Translations under genes and position numbers: made by a program
Shown here: piece after piece, positions 12,475 to 23,987 of the stretch
Numbering within the stretch: position 1 is the first letter of the stretch
Layout: every line of letters begins with the position of its first letter
The notes under the pieces: generated by a model
Told to the model about the DNA's origin: nothing
The model's input: the letters and a program-made list of their open reading frames with translations, nothing else
Database searches by the model: none
Assembly (NCBI GenBank): GCA_037179385.1
Contig: CM074188.1
Location: 20,415,318 to 20,479,317, forward strand
Length of the DNA: 64,000 nucleotides
Direction of reading: 5' to 3'
Source: Holothuria scabra
Taxonomy: Eukaryota; Echinodermata; Holothuroidea; Aspidochirotida; Holothuriidae

Positions 12475-12482
12475 TGACGTCA
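12475..12482. promoter_or_regulatory. TGACGTCA (CRE-like palindrome) upstream of ORF start
   Basis: Perfect 8-bp cAMP-response-element consensus ending 7 bases before the ATG at 12490. In known promoters such sites bind CREB/ATF. Because the octamer is frequent in repeats of this window, a regulatory role here is inference. Confidence 0.4.
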
Positions 12483-12489
12483 CGTTGCC

Positions 12490-12819
12490 ATGGAAAGGTA
12501 CAAGAGATTAGCAGCTCTGTGCGACAGTGGAAACTTGTGTATGTGTAGAGATCTTGAAAACGGAAACTCCCACTTCATCAAACTTTTTCAACGTGTGAAC
12601 GAAGAGAAGTTGCCAGATATCATGCAGCAGTTTAACGCGATAAAAGCTGTTTGGCCTACAACGCATTATTACTTCATTAAAGACACTCCATCAAAATACT
12701 TCAACACGGAGCGACAAGTGAGGGTAAAATCATGTATCATACACTACGTACTGGTCGGTAGGAATGGGAAGAATTTCGTTCCGTGTTTTTATGGTACATC
12801 TTGTCTTGAGTACTTATAA
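12490..12819 (+). CDS. Unrecognised 109-residue protein or first coding exon
   Basis: The most gene-like frame in the window. The ATG sits in GCCATGG, the strong vertebrate/invertebrate start context. The frame runs 109 codons to TAA and uses many C- or G-ending codons unlike the AT-rich flanks. The product is soluble-looking and basic, with three cysteines within residues 11-19 (positions 11, 17 and 19) and a Trp-Pro-Thr-Thr-His-Tyr-Tyr stretch in the middle. An AATAAA lies 195 bp after the stop, so a complete intronless gene is possible. Alternatively, CAA|GTGAGG at 12717/12718 is a usable splice donor, making residues 1-76 the first coding exon. No family was recognised. Confidence 0.5.
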   Translation: MERYKRLAALCDSGNLCMCRDLENGNSHFIKLFQRVNEEKLPDIMQQFNAIKAVWPTTHYYFIKDTPSKYFNTERQVRVKSCIIHYVLVGRNGKNFVPCFYGTSCLEYL

Positions 12820-13013
12820 ATCAGAAACTTTGGAAAATGTACGCGTTGGGGAAATGGAATTGACAGATAAGATATAAACAGATATGCCGGAAGGACAATT
12901 AAACTGAAAAATAGAGCAATTAATGGCACATTCATCCCAGGAAAAGAAAGTCTGGTTTTAAGCAACATTTGCAAGGGGTATACGAGAACCGATATATTAA
13001 TCTTTTTTCGAAT

Positions 13014-13019
13014 AATAAA
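13014..13019 (+). promoter_or_regulatory. Possible polyadenylation signal AATAAA
   Basis: First AATAAA downstream of the 12490-12819 frame, 195 bp after its stop. In AT-rich DNA this hexamer is common by chance. Confidence 0.3.
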
Positions 13020-13321
13020 AGAGAGAAGATCAAATGAAGATAAAGGTGCTGTATGTTATTTAATCATTTTCATTTTTTGTTACGTGAATATGTTAAGTGA
13101 GGTCACACTCTTAAAAAGTGTAAAATTTAATACATGCCATACTCTTCAAATATTCCAGAACAACAACAGGAGGTTTATTCTTTATTGAAAACAATAACTT
13201 CACCCCTACATGAGTTCAATTCGTATACTTTACTTGGCACTGGCAATGATAAAGTGTCACCTGCACGTAATTCGAATAATATCACACAAATATCACACAA
13301 ATATCACACACACACATATTC

Positions 13322-13338
13322 ATATATATATATATGTA

Positions 13339-13430
<92 letters not shown>
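13322..13430. repeat. (TA)n microsatellite with GTATGA interruptions
   Basis: Alternating TA broken twice by TGTATGA. The frames encoding Tyr-Ile repeats over it are artefacts of the dinucleotide. Confidence 0.97.
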
Positions 13431-13434
<4 letters not shown>

Positions 13435-13523
13435 CACTAGAAAGCGGGAGGTCCCGAGTTCGAATCCCGGTGGAGTCATCATCGCCTTTTCACCTCAGCC
13501 AGGTTTTCCAGCTTTACCAATTT

Positions 13524-13524
<1 letters not shown>
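13431..13524 (+). repeat. tRNA-like SINE fragment (3' half of tRNA head plus body)
   Basis: GAGGTCCCGAGTTCGAATCC followed by CGGTGGAGTC has the TpsiC arm and B box (GTTCGAATCCC at 13458-13468) of a tRNA. The part where the D arm and A box should be is replaced by (TA)n. The tail CACCTCAGCCAGGTTTTCCA then runs into a second (TA)n tract. It is not an intact tRNA gene; it looks like a truncated tRNA-derived SINE of a different family from the four copies elsewhere. Confidence 0.6.
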
Positions 13525-13561
<37 letters not shown>

Positions 13562-13616
13562 TACATATATAATATATATATATATGTATATATATATATA
13601 AATATATATATATATG

Positions 13617-13650
<34 letters not shown>

Positions 13651-13652
13651 TA
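13525..13652. repeat. (TA)n microsatellite with TGTA interruptions
   Basis: Near-continuous TA with periodic ATGTATATA and AAATATA interruptions, immediately downstream of the SINE fragment. Confidence 0.97.
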
Positions 13653-13770
13653 GGTCGAAAAGAGGTAGTAAAAGTGCTTAAAAGTTTGCGGAAAACTCCA
13701 CGACGTTTCGGGTATAAAACCTTCACTAGGTGGCAAAAACCAAACTGAGCAACCAACAATATCAATTGGA
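13653..13770 (-). mobile_element. Possible retroelement 3'-region relic
   Basis: On the minus strand the segment reads CTAGTGAAGGTTTTATACCC followed by GAAACGTCG. A GATGAAGG...CCGAAACGTCG arrangement recurs next to the ends of Penelope-like and similar retroelements in animals, from general familiarity. It could encode a short Pro-Ser-Glu-Gly-Phe-Ile-Pro-Glu-Thr peptide on that strand. It abuts a (TA)n tract. No reverse transcriptase or endonuclease motif is seen nearby, so only a terminal scrap would remain. Confidence 0.3.
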
Positions 13771-14124
13771 CACGACAAACACCAAATCCGAAGCGATCGC
13801 TGTAACAGAACCGGACGAAAGTGACTGTCAGAAAACATGACTGCGAAGGACGAACAAATCAAAAAAAGAAAAAGAGCGTCCTGGATGAAAAGGTGCATGT
13901 AAAAATCGAACATGGTCGGGAGAAAAAGAAGAAAAAGAGTAGACAAAAACTAGGCCCGGAAAAAATTAGGCCTACACAGTAAAAAACGAGCACGAACGGG
14001 TAAGTGTAAAATGAGTAAAAACTGGCACACAAAGGGGTGAATATTACAAAAGGTCAATTTTAATGTTAAGGCCGTGTGGAGCGAGAGCACTAGCTTCATT
14101 ATCAGTCGGTTTTCAGCACTAAGG

Positions 14125-14152
14125 CGGTCACGATCGGCTGCGATCGTGACCG
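14125..14152. other. GC-rich perfect hairpin
   Basis: CGGTCACGATCG, loop GCTG, CGATCGTGACCG: 12-bp perfect arms with a 4-base loop, in otherwise AT-rich sequence. It has no T-run or gene end that would make it a terminator. Confidence 0.8.
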
Positions 14153-14159
14153 TCTTTTA

Positions 14160-15716
14160 TAGAAATATTCTGACATATATATCTGTATCGTGAAAAGGAA
14201 TATGAAAGTTATGGCAGATTAGGCATCTTAGGAAAAATATGTTTGAATTTTTGAAATGATATACTTCTTCAAAGGTCTACAAGTTGCCATGGAAATAGCC
14301 TATATTTAAATAGATGGTGAAGCACTGTTTTCTGTTATCTCTCAGTAAATCATCAAAGCTAATGATTTGCTAAATGCTACACATAGATTTCATGTCAAGG
14401 ACATCATTTTAACTTCCAAACAAAACAATAGAGATAACAGTAGCCATGAATGGTGTGTCCTTCTCTCAACATCACAAAATTTGCATCTTAGCTCATGTTT
14501 ATGGATGATTAGGCGCAAGTAACAAATTATCTTGTTAAATATGGTCCTGTTTTACTAATTGGGATGGGCATTGCGGTTTTTTCTAGGTTTCCAAAGTTTC
14601 TTTACATCAAACACACACTTTTTTCACTTTCATGGCACCATACCCTTAACAATGTACATGATTTATTCGCCCTCTGTAACTTTCTATCAAGGCGGTACTT
14701 CATGAAATTGAATGGCGTCAAATTTCCCACCGTCCCCTTATGGTATGAGCACAAATACACATGGCAGTTCAAGCAAATTTTGAATCGAATGAGGAGAAAT
14801 GGAAATATGTGATATTCAGTTACTTTGCGAATGAATGCGAAATTACATTCAAACGCTATGTCCTCTCCTTTTTAATTATTTTATTAGATTTCTTAGAAAC
14901 AAAAGATTCTGCAGGAAATTTATTTACCAAATAATTGATATGTCTGAAGGGATAAAACTTGAATTTTAATCAGAAATTGACATTTATGAACTCCTCTTCG
15001 TAATGGCTTACGGCTTGTTCTGAACTTAAACAGATAAATTTTAACATTGTTGTTAACATTTCGTCAGTCTTTTCTGCCAATGGTTTATGAAAGTTCTACG
15101 ATAGATACCGAACTCACCACTAAAGCCCTACTTGTATATACCCGAGGATCTATGGTTTGTAAAACTATAATGGAAGATTTATTCTGCGAAATGCCCATGG
15201 GAAGGCTTGGTGAATAGAATGTATTGTGCTATAGGCAAGAACAGGTAATAGGATCAACCTACTTTTATCGCTTACTAAATACAAGTCTAGGCTAAATGTC
15301 TGTCTATTCCTTCTTCATCCCAAAGGAAAGTTTTTGAAAAGAGGGAGCCCCTTGAGTTCCGTAGTAATCATCTGGTCTCCTGTCTATTTCATGAAGGTTA
15401 AGAAAAAGCAATCATTAAAGGAAATGCTCCTTTTAACGTCTGAAAGGTACCATACTTACCCTTTTGGGCGATTCTTAAGAAGTAAATAACAAAATGAAAA
15501 CCAGACACACATTTCATTAAAACAAATGAACTCGCAGGAACGTCTAGTTAAATTGGACATCCTACTTCAGTTTCGTGATTTCAGTAATTGCGTTGATTAT
15601 ACTTTATTTTTGTTTGACTTGGAAGCGGATACTCAAGTTCTGACCAAGAGAATCTATAGTGTTGGCACTTAATCATTACGTCATATTTCTTTGTATGGTA
15701 ATTTCATACTTAAACG
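14160..15716. other. No gene recognised
   Basis: AT-rich stretch. The 82-codon frame starting at 14564 has no start context, splice or composition support and was not called. Confidence 0.3.
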
Positions 15717-15770
15717 TAGGGAGAGTGCAAAAACACTCACTCATATCCGTTTTTGCTGGAGATGTAGCGT
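15717..15770. repeat. Short dispersed repeat, copy 1 of 2
   Basis: ACACTCACTCATATCCGTTT followed by TTGCT.GAGATGT matches 19633-19690 in the same orientation. Just upstream, GAGTGcaaaaaCACTC can form a small hairpin in both copies. Confidence 0.7.
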
Positions 15771-15801
15771 CGTGATTTGTTTCTCTAGCCACGGTTAACA
15801 T

Positions 15802-17171
15802 CAGTGGCGTAGCCAGGATGGAATTTTTCGGGGCCTAGGTAACAAGTGGGGAGGGGGGCTGGTACCTACGGGGATCAGGCACGGTAAGACTTTCTTATTC
15901 TAAGCGGACCAACCATCAGTTGGCGCGGAGCGTATAAGAAAATTTTGGGCTTTTAAACCCCTCCCGATGGCCGGAAACGGCACTTCCCACGTGTTTTAAG
16001 CTGGATGTACCCAGCCTTGAAATACGAATCTTATGTCTGCGACTTCTCAAATAATGAGAATAAAGAATCAATCTATGAAAATGGTAATACATACTCTTTT
16101 TAGGGACCCCAAAACTGGGCACTTCTGATCTGTGGCCCTGGGGAATGAGACTAAAGGAAACCGGTATCTCCCTTTCCCTTGGGAAAATTGTAAACTTCAG
16201 GAGGACGTAGATCGCAAATGCGGCAATATTTGAATGGATTTCAGCTTACCGAAGACAGTACCTTACCCTTTAACATGAAAACCAAAAGAAGTTGTGTCCC
16301 CCTCGGAGAATCTTTTTTTGCGTTAGATTTCCTAGATGCAAAATGGTGCTATGTTTGGCAAAACTTTGAACTGATTATAGGACTAAGTTTTATGGTTTCC
16401 CCTTTTTGGGAGCATGAAAAATATCAAAATACTTATTTTTAGTTTTTGTAGAGATTTAACAAGTGACATACCTACTACCAAAGAAACAATGTTTTCCGGT
16501 TTTCAGTGGTGTCTAGATGCAAAATGATGCAGTTTTTGTTGATCGGCCCATTACGTAGTCAAAATTAAAATACTACGAATAAGTCTCTCAAAATATTTGA
16601 ACCGCAAAGCAGAAGTATGGATCATGTGGGAAACACATGAAATCCGGACCTTGTGGAAATTTTACAAATCCGCCCGAACACCAGTGCCAACTAGTAAAAA
16701 AAAGTAGCAAAAATCGTCCTACGTCCTACAGTGGCACTTGTTATGGCAGGAGTGTCCGGTGTACGATTGCTTTATTTGCAGTAAATCAATCAGCCATCCG
16801 AAAAGCAGAAAGGATCTTAACCTAAAAAGTCACATTAAAGTTTGTCGTTGAAACGTTCGTTTCATCTTCGAAGTGAAATACAATAAACGACAGCGCAGAT
16901 CACAAACTGTATCTAATTTAGTGAAAGTAGGCATTTTGAAGTAATTACTTGATTTCATACGTGCGCACAAATTGTGTTTTACACACATTCATCCATTTTT
17001 TTTAATGTTTACACATTTTATTTATTTACTGCTTTGAAGGAAATACTTCAAATTTTATTTCCGTTCAAACATTTTACTTTTCCAATTACTTTATCAGGAC
17101 GCAAAAAATCAGGGAGGGGGGACTAAAGAAAATCTGGGGGCCTCAGCCCGCCCCCCGTAACTTCTTCACTG
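15802..17171. mobile_element. hAT-like element, about 1370 bp
   Basis: The left end CAGTGGCGTAGCCAGGATGG and the right end, on the minus strand CAGTGAAGAAGTTACGGGGG, are imperfect inverted termini of the CAGTGGCGTAGC hAT-like type also seen at 1231-1938. The flanking octamers GTTAACAT (15794-15801) and AGTAACAT (17172-17179) match at 6 of 8. The interior is non-autonomous apart from a possible zinc-finger relic (16750-16851). Right border and target duplication are less certain than the left. Confidence 0.55.
16750..16851 (+). pseudogene. Possible C2HC zinc-finger relic inside the hAT-like element
   Basis: In the frame beginning at 16750 the translation has a Cys-x2-Cys pair, about 20 residues including Leu-x-Leu-Lys-Ser, then His-x3-Cys and an Arg before a stop. 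This is the spacing of a C2HC/C2H2-type finger. Nothing else of a transposase was recognised, and the frame closes a short way upstream, so at most it is a fragment. It could be chance. Confidence 0.25.
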
Positions 17172-17370
17172 AGTAACATGTAGGATATATACCCCATTTT
17201 AAAACCGAATATAAAATAGATTTTTTTGCAAATGGTGGATCCCGCGTCAAATGCGATGGAAAATTGACTACTAGTAGAATATCCCTTTTTGGAATGTCCC
17301 AAGACACATTATTTTCAGTTGTGTTTCACATTATTAATTTGGCAGTTGAACACTTTGCCAGTAATTTTAA

Positions 17371-17621
17371 CCCTTTACCGTTGTGCTCCAATCGGGGCAT
17401 ATTTGCGCGCCTCGGAGGTGGGCGGAAAAGCGGACGTAGCACGCCCCGCATCAGCTTCCGTCGGTTATTGACCCCGTGACCTTAAACTATTGTCTCTCTC
17501 GTTGTTGTGGCCAAATTTTCGGGTAGCTGCTCGCAGTTTCGAGCTCCGCGTGAAACAGTAAAGATGGGTGACAGCCGCGCTCTCCGCATGGGTCCAAAAG
17601 GACCCAAACAACGGTAAAGGG
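17371..17621 (+). mobile_element. piggyBac-like MITE, 251 bp, copy 1
   Basis: Begins TTAA|CCCTTTACCGTTGT and ends ACAACGGTAAAGGG|CTAA. The CCCTTT termini and TTAA target are those of piggyBac-type elements. The right-hand TTAA is mutated to CTAA. The interior is GC-rich and contains GGGTCCAAAAGGACCC, a perfect palindrome, near the right end. The length is identical to copy 2 at 53416-53666, which lies in the opposite orientation. No coding capacity. Confidence 0.8.
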
Positions 17622-17639
17622 CTAAGTAGGTGTTGCTGT

Positions 17640-19632
17640 AGAGAAAAAAATATTTTGCCATAAACCGGCTAGCATTTCAAAAGAAGGGTGGCTTGTACCC
17701 CTGCTCAAGCTTGGTACAAAAACACGTTTAAAGCTGATACGATGTAAAATTGTCGTAGATTTTAAGCCATTTTGGACAGGTAAAGTTGTCTCTTTAAGTC
17801 TGTATGCAGTCTTTTATTTCCCTTTCTTGCGACATGAGGATAAAACGCATGAGCGCATGAGCATTAGCATATACCAATATATAGAAAAAGGGCATCGATG
17901 CTGTATCTTCACATGTTCCAAAACTCTATAACTTTTAAGAAATATTAATAAAAAATAGATTTTGAATTGCCTACATAAAATGCTTTTATAACCCAATATG
18001 TAAAAATGAATTCATTGATGTTGATTTTTGTCGTTACAAAATTCTATAACTTTCAGAAAAAATGGAAATTGAATTCTTAAGTGCTCACATCAAAGATCCC
18101 TTTCGTTCTTCCTCATGCAGTACCTTTAGCTGTGGCACACTTTTTTGATATGGTAATTGTAGACATCGGCTCATGGGAAAAATGTCAGCTCGTTGGGGGT
18201 ACTTACCCTGTATTGGCAAAGATATCCCTTGAAATTATATCCGGAAAAGAAAATCATAAAAATTTTGTCTAAAATCATGTTTTCGAGAACAACCTCTGCA
18301 AATTAAACGAGGCTGCAGAATTTCAACCATATCAAATGATAGCTGGCACGATATGTGATACCAACGATCACATAGATGAACAAATTTTAATTTTTCGAAC
18401 AGATTCTGATGCTTCTTGACATTAGACAAGGATAATTTGAAACCTTGGGAAGAAGGGTGTTAGATGAGAGAAAATGAAGTAAAACGAAATAAAGTGATGA
18501 GACACCGACGAGTTAATTTACAAGACCAGTTTACCAGCTGTCAGAGAAGATGCAACGGAATAGCTTTCATACGACAAGGTCTTCTTACTTGTCTCCTGAG
18601 ATGAGGCAGAATTAATGCTAACATTTGTAGTTGAATACAATAGAAAAAACAATAATATACAAAAACACTTTGTTGAAGTTTGTATATATAAGTTTTGAAA
18701 TTATTATAATCTAAACGTGCTTCAAGATGATTTCATTTCTGTTTGGAGGGTGAAATTATGGTATAGATGTCCTCTTTCGAAAACTTAAGGAAGCCTGGAA
18801 CACTTGAAGATAATTTTTAAACTTGCTGAATGAAACCTGTCTTAAACGAGGTTTAAAACCTCAGCATAGTCGTAAACAATTGAGAAGGTATTTTAGATCA
18901 GACCACGGTGTCCACCCTCTCTAGGAAAAAAAATTATGTTTACCCCTAGCTCTCCGTAATCGCGGCTATAAACCCATATTTACAACAAGTATACGTTGAC
19001 CATGGACATATCAAAACCCAATTAATGAAAGCGTTCACTAATGAGTGCATAGCCCGTAACTCTGACAGTTTGTCGCCCAACACAGACTTATATTTGGAAA
19101 GTACATTCTTCACACTGTCAAGATACTTTTCGCAATATCCTCAAGGATTTGGATCGGCCAGACACCAACAAAAGTGACGAGGGCCAAAAATGGTGCACAC
19201 TGAACTTTCCTAACAGACTTAAACCTTAATAGGTACATAATAATGTGTCCCATCGATATTTATTTTTAGTGCGGTTCTTTTCAATTAAGACATCATTGCG
19301 CGGTAAAGGTTTTGTAGAGCGGAATTGCTATTATTTTAATTATAAACAATTAGATTTATGGACGTCACTGGAAGAAGGGAGAAGAATATCAAAATTCATT
19401 AAGCAGTTAAGATACAAAAATACTCTGGAAAGATGGAATCGTGAAACTTCATCAGTAGTCATGAGTGATGTGACGTTTCATATTATAAGTAGTCTACTTC
19501 CGCAGCAAAGCTCACTGTAAAGCAAACTATATCAGGTCATCTTCTGGCGATCTTGTTGATAATAACTCGATACCATTGTACGACAAACTCTATAAATAAC
19601 AAAGTTGGCAATATTCAGTCGAGTTAAGGACT
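17640..19632. other. No gene recognised
   Basis: AT-rich sequence. A 91-codon frame at 19245-19520 was considered (basic, Trp-rich middle) but has no start or splice support. Confidence 0.3.
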
Positions 19633-19690
19633 GAGGGTCGTAGAGTGCGAGAACACTCACTCATATCCGTTTTTGCTTAAGATGTTAACA
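19633..19690. repeat. Short dispersed repeat, copy 2 of 2
   Basis: Contains GAGTGcgagaaCACTC and ACACTCACTCATATCCGTTT, matching 15717-15770. Confidence 0.7.
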
Positions 19691-21344
19691 TACCTCTAGG
19701 CAAAAAGGTCGACCAAAAGACGAGGAATCATTTTAGGTCTCTCATCTTTACCAGGAATTGCGGCCAAGTATAAATCTTGTCCTAATTTGTTTCTCAAGAG
19801 CCGACACATGATCCTCGTTGTCAGCAACAAGTTTTGAAGCAGTTTACAGTCTTGGAATGATAGTGGCGGATTGTACAGTTATCAATGACTGTATCATAAC
19901 TGATTAATGTGAAGGGAATTTTAATTTATAACTTTAAAAAGGACAACTCTTAAGATGATAAAATACAGTAAAGGATTACAACGAGATGGATGTATAGTAT
20001 TTAAAAATGTATGAATCTTGCATTTTAATTGATTGAGGAAATGCGTTGTCTTTTATTTCATCGTTCCTCCCTTGGTCTGAATACATAGCAAATAAGAAAT
20101 TGATATGGAATATATTAATAACTGACTTGCACACAGGTGATAAATAACGTGTACATTGATACATACGAGATTCTAAAATAAACACATTTGTTAACTTATT
20201 TCACACATCTGTACTTTATTTAAGAATTTAGAACGTAAAAAGATGGTGATTGACATGACAGACCGGAAAACCGGGGAGGAATTGAAATCATATTGAGGAT
20301 ATGTCAACTCGTGAAATAACATGTAGTAAAGTAACACAAAAATAAATAAATTAACAGATTAGATAAAGCAGAAAAACTGACAAAGCGTTTAAATGTCTCG
20401 CAATATTTTTTTTTTTTATTTTTCCAGCATTAAAGGTTTTGTTTTAAAGAGGCTCTTTTAATTAGTTGATATCGACTACTGTACTGTCCCTGGTTCAAAG
20501 GGAAACCATTGCACGACATACCAGTCATCAGCCTCATCAGACATGTATCTGTAGTTTGTTATACCGAATGTCTACTAATGCTAAAAACAGTGTGAAAGTG
20601 GCGAATCACAATGTCACGAAGCTACCAATCTTCCACCAATCAAATGTTGACGTGTTACAAAATGCACAATTCTTCTGTGATGTACAAGCATCATTTTTCA
20701 TATACCAAGATGAAATCCCGAGTTATCTCGACAACGCTGCAAAAACCTTTCTCCCTACTCTGCGTACACTTGTCGTCCCACGTGCATATAAGACGTTCTG
20801 GTTCTTAAAATATAAGGGTTAAAATCTTTCATGTAACACGAACGACTCAGACTTTCGGGGGATTTTTTTTTAGTTTTAACGTCAGATGATGAAACACTCG
20901 TGTATTTTTGTGTGACCTAGTTTTGCTGATCCAAAAAGTAACTGAACCGGAAACTTGAATATCTTTAGTAGACTGATGGAATTTTTTATTATTATGATAC
21001 AGTACCATCTTGTTCACATTTCATTGACCATCTTTTTTAATGGGATACATGTAGACCAGGAGTCTTGAGAGTTGTAAATACATAATAGAAATCATGATTA
21101 GGTGTGGAAGTGAGCTTATCATTAATTAATCAAATGATTTTGTGTGCAGCTTAAACGATCACTTCAGGAGTTTCAACCCGCAGACATGGACAGAAGCAAT
21201 AAATAAAGGCTACCAATTTCAAATTTCAAGGTTGTTTGCATCTTGCAATGAATACAACACCAAGTAGCAGTTGTGAGTTGATTTGTACTGAACACAATCC
21301 AAACCAATGTGATGAACGTTCGCTTGACAGATATATCTATAAAC
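19691..21344. other. No gene recognised
   Basis: AT-rich stretch without convincing repeat structure. The 118-codon frame at 20466-20822 has no supporting signals. Confidence 0.3.
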
Positions 21345-21677
21345 TGGGATTTAGGCGAAATATAGCATGAAAAGACGCGACTGTTGGGATAACTCGACCC
21401 TTCGTCGAAAAAACCATTTCGCCTACATGTTTTGCATACTGTTTTATATGGGAATGCGTACCTCTATACCGAAACCCGATTTACTACATGTCTATGCAAA
21501 TATTTCGATGTCGACCAACTAACGTACGTCTATCCGTTAACACTAAGGACCATTGAAATAACGTGCATGTATATCTCAGAACTATTAGGGGAAATATAAT
21601 CTTATGAATTTTATTGTTTTTATTTTCTCCGGTTGTACTGGCGGTATACCGCTTTCGCCTAGCAAGTCGATCCAGCG

Positions 21678-21678
<1 letters not shown>

Positions 21679-21767
<89 letters not shown>
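21679..21767. repeat. (TA)n microsatellite in unit 1
   Basis: Uninterrupted TA dinucleotide, about 44 repeats. Confidence 0.98.
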
Positions 21768-21769
<2 letters not shown>

Positions 21770-22093
21770 CACTAATTCGGGGGAAAAATTTCTTGGGGCG
21801 AAATATAAGTTTCGCCGTAACGTTTCTACACACTTTTTCTATAAGAATACGTAAACGGACAAGGGCGCTCTCCTAGATTTACAAAGTAGATACAGTTACT
21901 TCAAAGTTGTCAAATTTACGGACACCTAGCTGTTAACACTGACGGATGGCTGGCCATTGAAATAACGCTGTTTATATTTTTAGACGTTAGGGCGAACACT
22001 TTTTCTTATTTATTTCATTGTTATTTTTTCGCCCTATGTACGCGCAGATATAACAATTTCCCCCTAAGGTGGGAATTAGCGTTATATACATAT

Positions 22094-22098
<5 letters not shown>

Positions 22099-22188
<90 letters not shown>
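22099..22188. repeat. (TA)n microsatellite in unit 2
   Basis: Nearly uninterrupted TA dinucleotide, about 45 repeats, at the homologous place of the second unit. Confidence 0.98.
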
Positions 22189-22191
<3 letters not shown>

Positions 22192-22526
22192 GGTCGAAGT
22201 TGGTAGATCGAAGTTAGAATGTGTAGGTAGTGTTGTAGTAATACATTCGATCATGAATTTTATACCGATCCAAGATAGAGTATAAACTCTTTTCAAAGAA
22301 GGAACGGTTGAAGAAAAACTGAGCCCCTGATTCAAGCGGTTTGGCCTTTGTTCATATAACAGATGAAGCAACTCGCAATTCACCTCTGAGCAGGCGCCTA
22401 ATTTTTGAACAGCACTAGTTCTCGTTTGACGCAAGCCCAACCAGAGATCAAAGTTGATGCCATCCAGCTGAACACAATTGTTTATTCGCCAGCGGATCTC
22501 CGAAGAGATGCAGGCACCAGCAGAGA

Positions 22527-22756
<230 letters not shown>

Positions 22757-23067
22757 CGCATGCGTAAACATCGTACAATTACATTTGACTTGTTTGGATA
22801 AGAACTCTTCAGGAACGAAGCCCTATTAATGTGAATTCTGTCAAGTCACATATCACATTTTTTGTTTGTTTAAAGTCGAACTAGTTTATTACAAGTGCTC
22901 TGTTCCAAAAACGTTTGGTCCAAACTGAACTTGGAAAGAATCAAACTGGCAACTAACCGTAAATGGATCAAATGTTTGACTAGTTTAGGATCATAACGAA
23001 CCATTTTTTTTCTTTTGTTTTGGTTTAGAGAGAGATTTGGACAAACATTTTATCTTTTTCTCCTTCC

Positions 23068-23415
23068 AGTCACATTTGCATCCATAAACCTTAGTGGCAA
23101 GAAACATTTAACTTATAAATGACATCCCTATAGACAGATATATTGCACAAGGCAGATTACTATCTTAACAGAAAACAACCCGAGCTGACAGTCTAACCAC
23201 TAGACCTGCATCAGTTGCCAAAGCGAATTACCTTTTAATTACAGTTTAAGACACCGACAACTATTTTTGTTTCGACGCGACGCTCCAATACAAGCATAAT
23301 TCCCAACAATCGCCCGACAACCATACAACCATTCAAATTAAAACGGACGAAGAATTGAATCAATTGATCACACATTCGACTAGTTCAACTTTAGAACAAA
23401 ATAATTTTGGAAAAG
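23068..23415. repeat. Local duplication, copy 1 (about 920-bp offset)
   Basis: Matches 23988-24420 in order and orientation: CAGTCACATTTGCATC/CAGTCACATTTCCGGTC, CATAAA.CTTA.TG, TAA.TGACATCC/TTGACATTC, then GACACCGACAA.CATTTT/CTATTTTTG.TT and CTCCAA. Interior segments have lost similarity. Confidence 0.65.
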
Positions 23416-23599
23416 ATCCCTACTAAAAGAAATCTAGTGAAGTATTTTATCGTTTTAAAGTGCCCGTTTGATCCTGCTCTGGTGTAGATGTTAACCCTCC
23501 CTCCTTCATGTAAACCATTTTTGCATGTAACATATGGACGTAAAGTTCGTGAAACTTTTGAACAGTGTATACTTGAATTCCATTAAATTTTACAACTTA

Positions 23600-23760
23600 T
23601 TACCTCCATACTGCGTAGGGAGGTAATTTTCTTTTAGGGGGCAAGAGCATTTTTTGCCCGAATAATGTCACCGTTTATCATGTTTTGCCCGAATAGACCA
23701 ACATTTTTGCCCGAAATGGGAGGGCGAGTCCTCCCCCCCCCCCTCACCCCCGTCTTGTAC
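23600..23760. repeat. Element end with C11 tract, TTTTGCCCGAA triplication and hairpin
   Basis: TTACCTCC (23600-23607) pairs with GGAGGTAA (23619-23626). TTTTGCCCGAA recurs three times between about 23650 and 23715. C11 lies at 23733-23743, followed by GTACGCCTATGAT. Read on the minus strand this end is CATAGGCGTAC..GGGGG, resembling the CA.NGGCGTA termini of the hAT-like elements here. No left partner was found. Confidence 0.4.
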
Positions 23761-23987
23761 GCCTATGATTATGGCAATCATGATGAACAACCCCAAAGAA
23801 ATTTATGTACAAATGAGAGTATCCTAAGACAAAGACATGTAATGGTACAACTGATAACGTTCACAGGGCAATTGTATCTTGTTTATCAAGGTAAATATGC
23901 CAACGTTAATAAAAAATACAACATGATGTAGAATAAAACCTCCCCTGCAGGCTTGACTTCCATTTTAACAGAAGTGTTGTGACCTGT

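Larger units (their letters stand above)
21345..22188. repeat. Tandem duplication, about 404-bp period, each unit ending in (TA)n
   Basis: Unit 1 (21345-21767) and unit 2 (21779-22188) share GGCGAAATATA at their starts, TAACACT.A.GGA and CCATTGAAATAACG in the middle (21550 and 21954) and AGCGTTATATA leading into (TA)n at their ends (about 21675 and 22080). The units are diverged but ordered identically, so the duplication copied the microsatellite seed. Confidence 0.75.

Noticed and set aside
13431..13480. Possible functional tRNA gene
   Set aside because: Only the TpsiC/B-box half is present; the D arm and A box are replaced by (TA)n.
13134..13946. Long frames on both strands encoding Tyr-Ile repeats
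   Set aside because: They are translations of (TA)n microsatellite, open in several frames on both strands at once.
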